Shown here: piece after piece, positions 25,978 through 35,329 of the stretch | How the letters are laid out: each line of letters opens with the position of its first letter | Position numbering within the stretch: the stretch's first letter is position 1 | Assembly (NCBI RefSeq): GCF_900696085.1 | Contig: NZ_CAADFC020000028.1 | Coordinates: forward strand, 682,001-746,000 | DNA length: 64,000 nt | Source: Bradyrhizobium ivorense | GTDB taxonomy: Bacteria > Pseudomonadota > Alphaproteobacteria > Rhizobiales > Xanthobacteraceae | Direction of reading: 5' to 3' | Made by a program: the position numbers and the translations under genes | Notes under the pieces: model-generated | The model's input: only the letters and a program-made list of their open reading frames with translations | Database searches by the model: none | Told to the model about the DNA's origin: nothing

Positions 25978-26493
25978 TTACGCCCTTGGCGCGCAGCGGA
26001 CGTAGACCATGTTGCCGTAGCGGACGCCGGCGTCCTTGTCGACGAAGCGGGTGATCAGGACGCGGCCGTCGAACGAGACGATCTCGCGGTCCTGCTCGCC
26101 GGGCGTCGGGCCGGGCGGGCCGATATAGTTCTTGCCGCTCGGCGAGCCCTTCAGCCGCAGTTCCTGCGGGGTGGCCTGATCGGCCAGGTGCATGATGACG
26201 CCGCCGGACTGGCCGGCGCCGATCACGTAGGGCTGCTTGCACTGGTCGCGCGCGGCCTTTTCGGTGCGCGGACGATCGGCCGGATTCTGGAATGAGGCGA
26301 GGCCCCAGCGGCCGACGATCTCGTCGGCGCGGATCGTCGCGGGCATCTCCGGGGCCACGCCCGGCTCCGTCGGCGGCGGCTCGTTCGACGAGAACGACGG
26401 CAGGCTCATGCTGCTGCACGCCCCCAGGAATAGCGTCAGCGCCGGAATGGCCGCGAACCGTGCGACCAATCGCGCGTTGAATGACCTGATCAT
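25978..26493 (-). CDS. Putative outer-membrane lipoprotein
   Basis: 171 aa with a lipoprotein signal peptide: a basic start (MIRSFNARLVARFAAIPALT) and the lipobox LGAC, giving a lipidated Cys at about residue 26. A Pro-rich linker is followed by a beta-rich domain (about 50-171) with EIVGRWGLASF and two cysteines (RDQCKQ, YVRCAP) that may pair. I do not recognise a specific family; the W-containing opening loosely resembles Inh/Omp19-type beta-barrel inhibitors. The start at 26493 is preferred over 26499 because GGGGG then sits at a proper distance. It is divergent from groES. Confidence 0.72.
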   Translation of the reverse strand: MIRSFNARLVARFAAIPALTLFLGACSSMSLPSFSSNEPPPTEPGVAPEMPATIRADEIVGRWGLASFQNPADRPRTEKAARDQCKQPYVIGAGQSGGVIMHLADQATPQELRLKGSPSGKNYIGPPGPTPGEQDREIVSFDGRVLITRFVDKDAGVRYGNMVYVRCAPRA

Positions 26494-26651
26494 CTGCATC
26501 CCCCGAACTTGATCCCGGCCGCACCCGTCCTGCAGCCAAGCGTAAAACGTAAAGCGGAGCAATGACGTCCCGGCAAAGTGACAGCATCGCTACGAATTGG
26601 TTTCCGGTCCACCATCCTATATTGGCCTCAAGAAGGCCTTAACCCCATTGC

Positions 26652-26680
26652 TTGACAGAAACCGCGCCAAGCCATATTCC
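26652..26680 (+). promoter_or_regulatory. groESL promoter
   Basis: TTGACA (26652-26657) and TATTCC (26675-26680) are separated by 17 bases, a good sigma-70-type promoter. The CTTGACAG and CCATATT elements also resemble an RpoH (heat-shock sigma) promoter. It lies just upstream of the CIRCE element, so initiation would fall at or near the operator. Confidence 0.7.
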
Positions 26681-26690
26681 CGGCGCGCTA

Positions 26691-26717
26691 TTAGCACTCT
26701 CGCACCGCGATTGCTAA
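26691..26717 (+). promoter_or_regulatory. CIRCE operator (HrcA binding site) of groESL
   Basis: TTAGCACTC, nine bases, then GATTGCTAA, matching the consensus TTAGCACTC-N9-GAGTGCTAA with a single mismatch. It is positioned 110 bases before groES and directly downstream of the promoter, which predicts repression by HrcA with release on heat shock. Confidence 0.92.
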
Positions 26718-26827
26718 GGACGTCGGCGTTCCCGCACCGGCGCCGACCCGGACCGGCATTCAGCGCCGGTCGCGATGAACCGGACCTGAAACCGAGCCTC
26801 CAAGAGGACCTCAACAGAGGAAACGCC

Positions 26828-27124
26828 ATGGCTAAATCCACCTTCCGCCCGCTGCATGACCGCGTCGTGGTCAAGCGTATCGATGCCGAGGAGAAGTCCA
26901 AGGGCGGCATCATCATTCCGGACACCGCCAAGGAAAAGCCCTCCCAGGGTGAAATCGTCGCTGTCGGCCCGGGTGGCCGCGACGAGGCCGGCAAGCTGAT
27001 CCCGATCGATCTCAAGGTCGGCGACCGCGTGCTGTTTGGCAAATGGTCGGGCACCGAGGTCAAGCTCGACGGCCAGGAACTCCTGATCATGAAGGAGTCC
27101 GACATCATGGGCGTGCTGGCGTAA
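26828..27124 (+). CDS. groES: Co-chaperonin GroES
   Basis: 98-aa Hsp10 that caps GroEL. It begins MAKSTFRPLHDRVVVKRI, includes the mobile loop (EEKSKGGIIIPDTAKEKPSQ) and ends LLIMKESDIMGVLA. The ATG at 26828 has AGAGGAAA upstream; the longer open frame to 26597 runs through the promoter and CIRCE and is not translated. It is transcribed with groEL, with an unusually long 216-base spacer. Confidence 0.97.
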   Translation: MAKSTFRPLHDRVVVKRIDAEEKSKGGIIIPDTAKEKPSQGEIVAVGPGGRDEAGKLIPIDLKVGDRVLFGKWSGTEVKLDGQELLIMKESDIMGVLA

Positions 27125-27149
27125 GCGCGCCCTCTCCCACAATTCGTGC

Positions 27150-27296
27150 CGTCATGCCCGGGCGTAAGCGCGAAGCGCGTCTTCAAGCCGACGACCCGGG
27201 CATCCATCAAGCTTCGGAAGAGTCTTGCAGGAGCGATGGATTGCCGGGTCACTTTGTACGAAGACGCACTTCGTGCTTTAGCCCGGCGATGACAAG
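27150..27296. repeat. Palindromic repeat inside the groES-groEL spacer (family F)
   Basis: Bounded by GTCATGCCCGGGCG and GCCCGGCGATGAC, with inner pairs AAGCGCGAAGCGCGTCTT and AAGACGCACTTCGTGCTT plus ACCCGGGCAT. It fills most of the spacer between two genes that must be made in a fixed ratio, so the transcribed RNA would fold strongly here. Confidence 0.8.
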
Positions 27297-27340
27297 TGAA
27301 GAACCGGCGACCGCCACCAATCATTCAGGAGTAAAATTCA

Positions 27341-28984
<1,644 letters not shown>

Positions 28985-29012
28985 GCCCCGACCGCGCATC
29001 GCTACCGAGATC

Positions 29013-29042
29013 GAAGGCCGCCTCCGGGCGGCCTTCTTTTTT
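29013..29042 (+). terminator. Rho-independent terminator of groESL
   Basis: A 10-bp stem GAAGGCCGCC / GGGCGGCCTTC is followed by TTTTTT, about 30 bases after the groEL stop. Confidence 0.93.
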
Positions 29043-29076
29043 CGGTGGGGCATCGCGGTCGGGCAGCAGGCTCCGC

Positions 29077-29221
29077 TTCACCTCGCCCCGCGTGCGGGGA
29101 GAGGTCGGAACGCATCGCTAGATGCGTTCCGGGTGAGGGGGAGTCTCCGCGAGCGCGACTATCACCATCTATGCGGAGACGGCCCCTCACCCCGACCCTC
29201 TCCCCGTAAGAACGGTGAGAG
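29077..29221. repeat. Intergenic palindromic repeat (family E, copy 2)
   Basis: TTCACCTCGCCCCGCGTGCG at the left, GGAGTCTCCGCG and CGGAGACGGCCCCTCACCCC at the right, with the inner pair GGAACGCATC / GATGCGTTCC. It shares its left edge almost exactly with 47022-47221. Confidence 0.82.
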
Positions 29222-29253
29222 AGAGCACAACGCCATCGCGCTGTTGTCACGCT

Positions 29254-29622
29254 CTACGCCACGCAGACGCCCGGCACCGCGACCTTCTGGAACAGATGCG
29301 GCGAGGCCACCGCCGAGGCCGGATAGGCCGAGAGTTTTGCGCGGAACTCGGGATTGGCGAAGGCTGTGCGGAAGGCCGCGGTGGATTCCCAGACCGCGTA
29401 GTTCAGATAGGCCGGGCTGTCGCCGAGCGCGCGATGCAATTGGGTCGAGATGAAGCCCGGCTGCCGCTTCATGATCGCGGCGTCGTCCTGCCAGGCCTTG
29501 AGGAAGGTCTCCTCGTCGGCCGCATCGAGCGTGAACAGGTTGACGAGCACGACGGCGGCGGCATCGACCGCAAGCTGACGCTCGATCGGGAATGCAGGAT
29601 CCAGGGGGCGCATCTGGGGCAT
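29254..29622 (-). CDS. Antibiotic biosynthesis monooxygenase (ABM) family protein
   Basis: 122-aa dimeric alpha+beta barrel (ferredoxin-like) protein; core segments are VVLVNLFTLDAADEETFLKAW and PGFISTQLHRALGDSPAYLNYAVWES. Relatives act as cofactor-free quinol or anthrone monooxygenases or heme-degrading proteins; the substrate here is unknown. The start is at 29622 (MPQMRP) or 29634 (MEFTMPQ). It is divergent from a MarR gene across one shared palindrome, so it is probably that regulator's target. Confidence 0.8.
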   Translation of the reverse strand: MPQMRPLDPAFPIERQLAVDAAAVVLVNLFTLDAADEETFLKAWQDDAAIMKRQPGFISTQLHRALGDSPAYLNYAVWESTAAFRTAFANPEFRAKLSAYPASAVASPHLFQKVAVPGVCVA

Positions 29623-29671
29623 GGTGAACTCCATCCAGTTTGGTGCTATGAGGTCATTCCGTTACGATGGA

Positions 29672-29712
29672 TACATAGCAATATTGACATTATGATGTCA
29701 ATTAACTCTTAT
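29672..29712. promoter_or_regulatory. Divergent promoter pair around a perfect inverted repeat (likely MarR operator)
   Basis: ATTGACA-N6-TGTCAAT at 29683-29702 is a perfect 7-bp inverted repeat whose arms are two opposed TTGACA -35 boxes. On the plus strand TTGACA (29684-29689) is followed after 17 bases by TCTTAT (29707-29712). On the minus strand TTGACA (29701-29696) is followed after 18 bases by TATGTA (29677-29672). A MarR dimer on the repeat would cover both -35 elements and repress both genes. The surrounding DNA is markedly AT-rich for this window. Confidence 0.78.
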
Positions 29713-29720
29713 GGTGACAA

Positions 29721-30197
29721 ATGCCACAGACCAAGCGCACCCCGGCGGGCGATGCCCTGAGCGACCTGATTCTCGACCTGTTCCGGCTCAACAGCCTGCT
29801 GTTCACCGCCGGCGACCGTCTGGTGGCCGGGCTCGGGCTGACCAGCGCGCGCTGGCAGATCCTCGGCGCCATCGTCGCCGCCGAACGCCCGCAGCCCGTC
29901 GCCTGGCTGGCGCGCGACCTCGGCGCCAACCGCCAGAACGTGCAGCGGATCGTCAACGATCTGGACCGCGACGGACTCGTCAGCTTCGAGACCAACCCGC
30001 ATCACCGCCGCGCGCAGCTCGTCGTGCTGACCGACAAGGGACGGCAGGCGTTTGACGCCGCCATGCGATTGCAGTCGCCTTGGGTGAACGGGTTGTCGGA
30101 GGGGCTCGCGGTCAAGGACATCGAAACCATGGGCCGCATCGTCGCCGCGCTGCGCGAGAAGCTGGAAAGCAGCGTGGAACCTGACGCACGGGCATGA
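29721..30197 (+). CDS. MarR family transcriptional regulator
   Basis: 158-aa winged-helix repressor. The DNA-binding part includes RWQILGAIVAAERPQPVAWLARDL, the recognition helix GANRQNVQRIVNDLDRDG and the wing FETNPHHRRAQLVVLTDKG. It is divergent from the ABM monooxygenase gene and probably represses that gene and itself through the palindrome between them. The predicted -10 box ends only eight bases before the ATG at 29721, and no Shine-Dalgarno fits, so the transcript may be leaderless or nearly so. Confidence 0.88.
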   Translation: MPQTKRTPAGDALSDLILDLFRLNSLLFTAGDRLVAGLGLTSARWQILGAIVAAERPQPVAWLARDLGANRQNVQRIVNDLDRDGLVSFETNPHHRRAQLVVLTDKGRQAFDAAMRLQSPWVNGLSEGLAVKDIETMGRIVAALREKLESSVEPDARA

Positions 30198-30376
30198 CCA
30201 ACGGCGGCGCGAAGCCACGACCTCGCGCTGCGCCGGCGGGAATGACTCAAATTTTCCCGGCCTCGCAAACGAAGTCCTTACCATCGTCAATCTCTACGCG
30301 ATCGGTAGCGCGACTTTAACCCAGTGGTTGTGAATTTGCTCGCACGCTCCGCGCCGACACTCTGTTGGGCGGGTCC

Positions 30377-30946
30377 ATGGACTCTCATCACTCCGCTGCA
30401 CCGGAACTTGCCGGTCCCAGCCTCATGCCTGCGCGCTCCTATCTCGGGGTGGGCGGCGGCGTGCTGGCAGCGATCCTCGCGCTGTCGTGCGCCTTATATG
30501 CCTTCCCTGCGGCAAGGACCGGCCTGAATGCGCCGCCTGCGACGGCCGAGGAATTGAGCGCGGGTGTCGTGACGGTGGTTGCGCCCGAGGACAGCATCGG
30601 AATCAAGTCAGCGATTGCCGCGGTCGACGTGTCCGAGACGGCTCGATCGGAGATAGCGCGCGCGGTCCAGACGAACCAGCGGCAGATGGCCTGGCTCGTG
30701 TTCGTCGACAGCATGGACCCGGACGGCGACGTCGTCGCGGTCCGCGCCTCGGGCCTCACCCAAAATATTACGCTCTCAAAGGCCTGGACACCGGTTGCAG
30801 TGCCGATCTCGCCGGGATCACCGATCGAAGTGACCGGTGTGAGGGACGGCCTGGGCGGAGGCATCACGGTGGCGCTCGCAACACGAAACGGGCCAATGAC
30901 GCTTCGCATCCTGAGCCCCGGAGAAACACTCGAGGTGATGCCATGA
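30377..30946 (+). CDS. Unknown membrane-anchored protein, first gene of an AAA+ operon
   Basis: 189 aa. One hydrophobic helix near the N-terminus (about 24-44, LGVGGGVLAAILALSCALYAF) suggests a type II anchor with the remaining 140 residues outside the cytoplasm. The outer part is rich in beta-forming, acidic and Gly/Thr residues (VVTVVAPEDSIGIKSAI, later RNGPMTLRILSPGETLEVMP). No known family is recognised. The ATG at 30377 follows GGGCGGG; a TTG at 30365 is an alternative start. It overlaps the AAA+ gene by ATGA, so the two are translationally coupled and the products probably meet in the membrane. Confidence 0.7.
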   Translation: MDSHHSAAPELAGPSLMPARSYLGVGGGVLAAILALSCALYAFPAARTGLNAPPATAEELSAGVVTVVAPEDSIGIKSAIAAVDVSETARSEIARAVQTNQRQMAWLVFVDSMDPDGDVVAVRASGLTQNITLSKAWTPVAVPISPGSPIEVTGVRDGLGGGITVALATRNGPMTLRILSPGETLEVMP

Positions 30947-32145
30947 CAGGGCTCAATCCATGGCTCGGCCGGCTGTTCATCGTGCTGGGCCTCATCACCA
31001 TCGATCACGCGTCGCCGGCGCTGGCCCGGACGCTGGTCGTTGGCGCCGCCGTCGTCGCGGTCTTCATCTTTCTCTATCAGGGCTCCTATCTGCCGAGGTT
31101 CATCATGGACGTACTGGATCGTCTCACCAACAAGGCTTCGCTGGAACAGGCCTACGCGCAGCGCAGCGGCAAGCTGGTCACGATCGACGCGGATCAGCTC
31201 GCCGACAGGATCATTGCCCGGGTGATCGGGCAGAACGATGCAGTGCATAGCATCGCCATGCAGTTGCGCCGCCGCTTCGCGGCACGCCGCGCCGACAAGC
31301 CGATCGCGGTGTTCTGCCTCGCGGGCGCGCCCGGCACCGGCAAGACCCACTTCGCCAAGGTGCTGGCCGACGAACTTTATGGCGGCAAGGGCCATCTCCA
31401 CTTCTTCGACATGAGTCAGTTCGGTCAGCCGCACGCGGCAGCCAGCCTTTTCGGCCAGGCGCGCGGCTATGTCGGCTCGCAGACCTACGGCGCGCTGACC
31501 GCAGCACTGCGTGACGTTCCGGACTCGATCGTACTGCTCGACGAATTCGAGAAAGCCCATCCGGAGGTTCATAAGCGTTTCCTCACGGCCTGGAACGACG
31601 GCTTCATCACCGAGGTCAGCGACGGCGCGCGCGTCGCGACCAGCGACGCGATCTTCATCCTGACGACCAATGCGGCGTCGCGCCGGATCGGCGAGATCGC
31701 CGAGCAGAACCAGACCGCCGAGGACCGTGGGCGCCTCGCCAAGGCCTCGCTGCTCGACGCCCAATTCGCGCCGGAGGTGTTGTCGCGGATCGACGAGGTG
31801 TTCGCATTCCGTCCGCTGAAGGGGCTCGACATCGCACGCGTCGTCGCGCTCGAGATCGAAGCGATCGCGCAGCAATTCGGCCTCAGGATCGCGGGCGGCG
31901 GCATCGATCCGAAGATCCTGCTGGATTCGATTGAGACGCTGTCGAACCGCCTCCAGGGCGGCGTTCGCGATCTGACGCGGGCGCTCGAGCGCCAAGTCAC
32001 CGACAAGCTGATCGATGCCCGCGCGGCCGGTGCCGTTGAAGTCCGCCTGATCGATCGCGGCTCCGGCGTCACCGTCGAGGTCACGCGAAGCAACGCCACG
32101 GCCGAGCCGCTGCAGCCGCAGTCGGCCGAAGTCTTGAACAACTGA
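30943..32145 (+). CDS. Membrane-anchored AAA+ ATPase resembling the ClpA/ClpB D2 domain
   Basis: 400 aa. One or two hydrophobic helices at the N-terminus (about 8-24 and 29-47) anchor a single AAA+ module (about 95-370). It has Walker A GAPGTGKT (128-135), a pore-loop GYVG (176-179) at the position of the ClpB D2 pore tyrosine, Walker B IVLLDEFEKAH (196-206), sensor 1 TTN (241-243), the arginine-finger motif LSRIDEVF and sensor 2 GGVRDL. All ATPase elements are intact, so it should be an active hexameric unfoldase or remodeller. It lacks the ClpB N domain, D1 and the middle coiled coil. It starts at ATG 30943 in the overlap with the upstream gene; the frame before that is the shadow of that gene. 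Confidence 0.85.
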   Translation: MTGLNPWLGRLFIVLGLITIDHASPALARTLVVGAAVVAVFIFLYQGSYLPRFIMDVLDRLTNKASLEQAYAQRSGKLVTIDADQLADRIIARVIGQNDAVHSIAMQLRRRFAARRADKPIAVFCLAGAPGTGKTHFAKVLADELYGGKGHLHFFDMSQFGQPHAAASLFGQARGYVGSQTYGALTAALRDVPDSIVLLDEFEKAHPEVHKRFLTAWNDGFITEVSDGARVATSDAIFILTTNAASRRIGEIAEQNQTAEDRGRLAKASLLDAQFAPEVLSRIDEVFAFRPLKGLDIARVVALEIEAIAQQFGLRIAGGGIDPKILLDSIETLSNRLQGGVRDLTRALERQVTDKLIDARAAGAVEVRLIDRGSGVTVEVTRSNATAEPLQPQSAEVLNN

Positions 32146-32159
32146 TTGGAATTGGTCCA

Positions 32160-33479
32160 GTGCCCCAGTCGATTTTCCCGGCCGTCAAGAAGAGCGCTTG
32201 GCAGCGCCTGTTGCAGCTTTGGCATGGCAACGGCAGCTTTCGCGGCTTTCTCGAATTCGCCGCGATCGGCGCGGTGGTCGTCGCCTTTCTGCACGGATCA
32301 AATTTCGGCGTCCTGAAGTGGGTCGGCTCTGCGGTTGGCAGCAAGATCGCCAGCGCCGTCACAAGCAAGGGCTGGACGGCACGTCCGCCGATGCTGTCCG
32401 ATGTCATGTTCGACGGCAGCTACTTCGCGGCAAGACCGGAGCCGCTTCATTCCAAGCTGACCTTTGCCACGATCGCCATTCAGGCCCGACAGTCTGGTGA
32501 GGTCGAGCGCCTGCTTGCCGGCACAGATGCGAACGACCCGTCCGTGCAACTCGTGAAGGGCACGGCGGCGCTGATGTCGCCGGATCCGCGCAGCTATTCG
32601 GCGGGACTCGAATTGCTCAGGCAGGCGGCCAGGCAGGGCGAGGCGAAAGCGATGGCGATCCTCGGCCTTGCCATGATCCTCGGACACGGCGGCCAGGACC
32701 AGAATGCCGAGCTCGGCCGGCAATACCTGCAGCAGGCGATCGACGCCGGCGATGCGCGGGCAGCCCACGTCCTCGCAGCAGGCTACTTCACCGGCTGGGC
32801 GGGGCGGGTCGATCCGGTCGCCGGCGCCGGCCTGATGCGCCGCGCCGCCGAGCGCGGCGACACCGATTCGATGTTCCAATATGCAATCATGCTGGTCAGG
32901 GGATTGGGCGTCACCAAGAGCGCGGTCGAAGGCGAGGCCTGGTTGCTGCGCGCCGCCGAACGCGGTCACGCCGGCGCGCAGTCGGAATTCGGCCTTGCGC
33001 GGCTGATCGACTTCAACCGTCAACTCACCACCGACGCCGGACCGGCGATCACTTGGCTGTCGCGCGCCGCGGAGCAAAATGAACCCGACGCGATGTTCGC
33101 GCTCGGCATGTTCTACACATCCATCAAACCGTCCACGAGCTATTCCAATCCGGTGCGTGGCACGGGGCTGCTGGAGACATGCAGCCGGCAGACGCTGGAC
33201 AGCCGCTGCACCTTTGCCTACGCGACCATGCTGGAAAACGGCCACGGCACCGCTATCGATCTGGTGCGCGCCCATGCCTTCTATCGCCTGTCCAACGACG
33301 TCAAGGACACGTCGGAAGGCCGCAAGCGGCTGGCGGACCTCGAGAAGCAATTGTCCGGCGGCGATCTCGCAAAAGCGCGTCATCTCGCGCAAGAGGTCCG
33401 CGAGAGATATATGGCGGGCACACGGCGGCCGGTCCTCGGCAACTACGCGCCGGTTCCAACGCCGCTGGACGGTCATTGA
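32160..33479 (+). CDS. Membrane-anchored Sel1-repeat (TPR-like) protein, GTG start
   Basis: 439 aa. A hydrophobic segment (about 31-57) near the N-terminus is followed by about six Sel1-like repeats (about 145-400) recognisable by their A-x-x-G-x-x-x-A-x-x-x-L/Y pattern, e.g. GLELLRQAARQGEAKAMAIL, GLMRRAAERGDTDSMFQYAI and WLLRAAERGHAGAQSEFGLA. Sel1 repeats form helical solenoids that bind partner proteins. It starts with GTG 32160, 14 bases after the AAA+ stop, with TTGGAATTGG upstream. It is likely the adaptor or substrate receptor of the neighbouring ATPase; that role is inference. Confidence 0.8.
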   Translation: MPQSIFPAVKKSAWQRLLQLWHGNGSFRGFLEFAAIGAVVVAFLHGSNFGVLKWVGSAVGSKIASAVTSKGWTARPPMLSDVMFDGSYFAARPEPLHSKLTFATIAIQARQSGEVERLLAGTDANDPSVQLVKGTAALMSPDPRSYSAGLELLRQAARQGEAKAMAILGLAMILGHGGQDQNAELGRQYLQQAIDAGDARAAHVLAAGYFTGWAGRVDPVAGAGLMRRAAERGDTDSMFQYAIMLVRGLGVTKSAVEGEAWLLRAAERGHAGAQSEFGLARLIDFNRQLTTDAGPAITWLSRAAEQNEPDAMFALGMFYTSIKPSTSYSNPVRGTGLLETCSRQTLDSRCTFAYATMLENGHGTAIDLVRAHAFYRLSNDVKDTSEGRKRLADLEKQLSGGDLAKARHLAQEVRERYMAGTRRPVLGNYAPVPTPLDGH

Positions 33480-33585
33480 GTCCAGGCTTCGACAACGATC
33501 CTGCAACAATAATTCTGTCGCAAATCCCCGGCACTTCTGGGATGGTGAGCCCGAATCAGCCCCCATCGGTGACGAGGTCGTTTGC

Positions 33586-34803
33586 ATGCGCTCCGCTGTG
33601 TCTGTCGCTCTTCTTCTGCTGTCGTCGGTTGGATCGACACTGGTCTCCTCGGCACCGGCTCTCGCCCAGATGAAGCTCCAGCCGAAAGCGGCGCCCGGCG
33701 GGCCCGAAACGCGCTATTTCACCGCGATCGACGGGCTGATGGACGGCAATGCCGACGTCATTCTCAAGGAAACGCGCCAGGGCAAGACCGTCACCGCCGC
33801 CGTGCTCGACGTCTGCTATCCCGCCGACAAGGCGTCCGATCGCAAGGACCGCTTCGTCGCCACGCTCACCGTCAACGGCCAGACGCTGTCCGGCTCGACC
33901 CAGAGCATCGCCGACAAGCAGCCGGTCAGCATCAAGCTGACCCGCAAGCAGAGCGGCGACAGCTTTGACTTCCGCGGCCAGATCACGATCGGTCAGGCCG
34001 TGACCGAGGTCGCCTCGTCGGACAATTCCGACCTCAGCGAGAAGGAATTTCTGGACAACCAGACCACCGACGACGGCATCACGCCGCAGCCGAAGGATTT
34101 TACCGACGTCTCGCCGGAATCGGTCGGCGTCCGGATCAAGCTCGACACCGCGGCCGACTTCCTCAAGAGCCTGAAGGGCGAACCGGTCGAGATCGGCACC
34201 TCCAGCCTCGCGGTGAGCTGCGATGCGCTGCGCGCCGGCGAGCAGACCATCAACCTCACGGTCGATCCGGAGCGCGCTTCGGCCCTGCTCACCAAGGCCA
34301 AGGCGATGCCCGGCGTGACCGCGGCGGGGTGGACCAGCGGCGCGGTCGAGATGGACCGCACCATCCGCTTTGCCGCCGCCGACTGGTCGAGCGGCGACAA
34401 GATCAACAAGGACAAGCTCGCGAGCGCGATCTCGGCCGTGCTGGCGCGGACGCTGCAGGCCAAGCCCGCTTCCGCTACGTGGAACGCCAACACCGGCAAG
34501 CTGAAGCTGGTGCTGAAGCGGCCGAGCGGCGTCTATCCGGCGCTGGGCCTCGTCGAAAATCTCGAGATCACCGCGCTGGTCTCGCCCGACAAGCCCGGCA
34601 GCACCGACAAGCTAATGCTGTGGGTGTCGAGCCCGGTGACCTCGACCTCGGACGACAGTGCCGGCGCCAAGCTCAATCTGTCCGATGATTCCAGCGGCGA
34701 CGAGGAAGGCGGCGAGCCGCGCGACGACAACGGCACGATCGACGCGCTGACCAAGGAATTCAAGGGCCAGCGCTGGGACGCCGACAAGTCGGTGTGGAAG
34801 TGA
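33586..34803 (+). CDS. Exported acidic protein of unknown function
   Basis: 405 aa. The signal peptide MRSAVSVALLLLSSVGSTLV is followed by APALAQ cleavage. The mature part begins GGPETRYFTAIDGLMDG and holds two alternating alpha/beta segments with conserved-looking WTSGAVEMDRTIRFAAADWS. A strongly acidic Ser/Asp/Glu-rich stretch (about 355-390) ends the protein. I do not recognise the family. The ATG at 33586 follows GACGAGG; the frame upstream overlaps the Sel1 gene and is noncoding. It lies 106 bases after the Sel1 gene on the same strand and may be a further operon member or stand alone. Confidence 0.75.
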   Translation: MRSAVSVALLLLSSVGSTLVSSAPALAQMKLQPKAAPGGPETRYFTAIDGLMDGNADVILKETRQGKTVTAAVLDVCYPADKASDRKDRFVATLTVNGQTLSGSTQSIADKQPVSIKLTRKQSGDSFDFRGQITIGQAVTEVASSDNSDLSEKEFLDNQTTDDGITPQPKDFTDVSPESVGVRIKLDTAADFLKSLKGEPVEIGTSSLAVSCDALRAGEQTINLTVDPERASALLTKAKAMPGVTAAGWTSGAVEMDRTIRFAAADWSSGDKINKDKLASAISAVLARTLQAKPASATWNANTGKLKLVLKRPSGVYPALGLVENLEITALVSPDKPGSTDKLMLWVSSPVTSTSDDSAGAKLNLSDDSSGDEEGGEPRDDNGTIDALTKEFKGQRWDADKSVWK

Positions 34804-34834
34804 GGGCTGTGGCGGCCACGGTGATCCTCCCCGC

Positions 34835-35077
34835 CTAACTTGTCGACGTTCTCGTCGTCTCACGCTTGTCGTCGGCGCCCTCGGAAGGCTCGCACCTGAA
34901 TGGCACGACGTTGTGGCGTGCCACGACCGGCGAGGCGTTCGGGCCGGACTGCAGCATCCCGTCGGCTCTGACGAACAGCTCGGCGCTGCGCGCTGTCGCA
35001 GTGCGATCGAGCAGCGCTCGCAGCTCGGGGCGAAAGCCGTCGCCGCGCAACGCGGCGATGGCGTCGAAGTTGTGCAT
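34835..35077 (-). CDS. Small hypothetical protein
   Basis: 80 aa, starting MHNFDAIAALRGDGFRPELR, with no recognisable domain, signal or membrane helix. It is supported mainly by a strong ribosome site, GAGGAG eight bases before the ATG at 35077, and by its compact start-to-stop frame between two plus-strand genes. The C-terminus (EPSEGADDKRETTRTSTS) is low-complexity and hydrophilic. I do not know a function. Confidence 0.5.
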   Translation of the reverse strand: MHNFDAIAALRGDGFRPELRALLDRTATARSAELFVRADGMLQSGPNASPVVARHNVVPFRCEPSEGADDKRETTRTSTS

Positions 35078-35329
35078 GATGTGCTCCTCTGTGTTCAGGC
35101 CAGGATTTCGCATCGTCGTTCCGCGAGCCACCCGATTCCGGAGCCAGCGACGGCGCGCGCAAAGCTGCGCCAAGCGCCTCGCCGACAAAGCGTAATCTCA
35201 CGCAAGGGCCCGCGCCGCATCCGATCGGGAATCGGGTGGTCCGGCAGCCGTCTCCGAATGTTGACTGCCGACGTCGCAACGCCGGTGTTGCCGATCGCGA
35301 AAGCCGGCAGCGAAAACGGAGACGAACCG

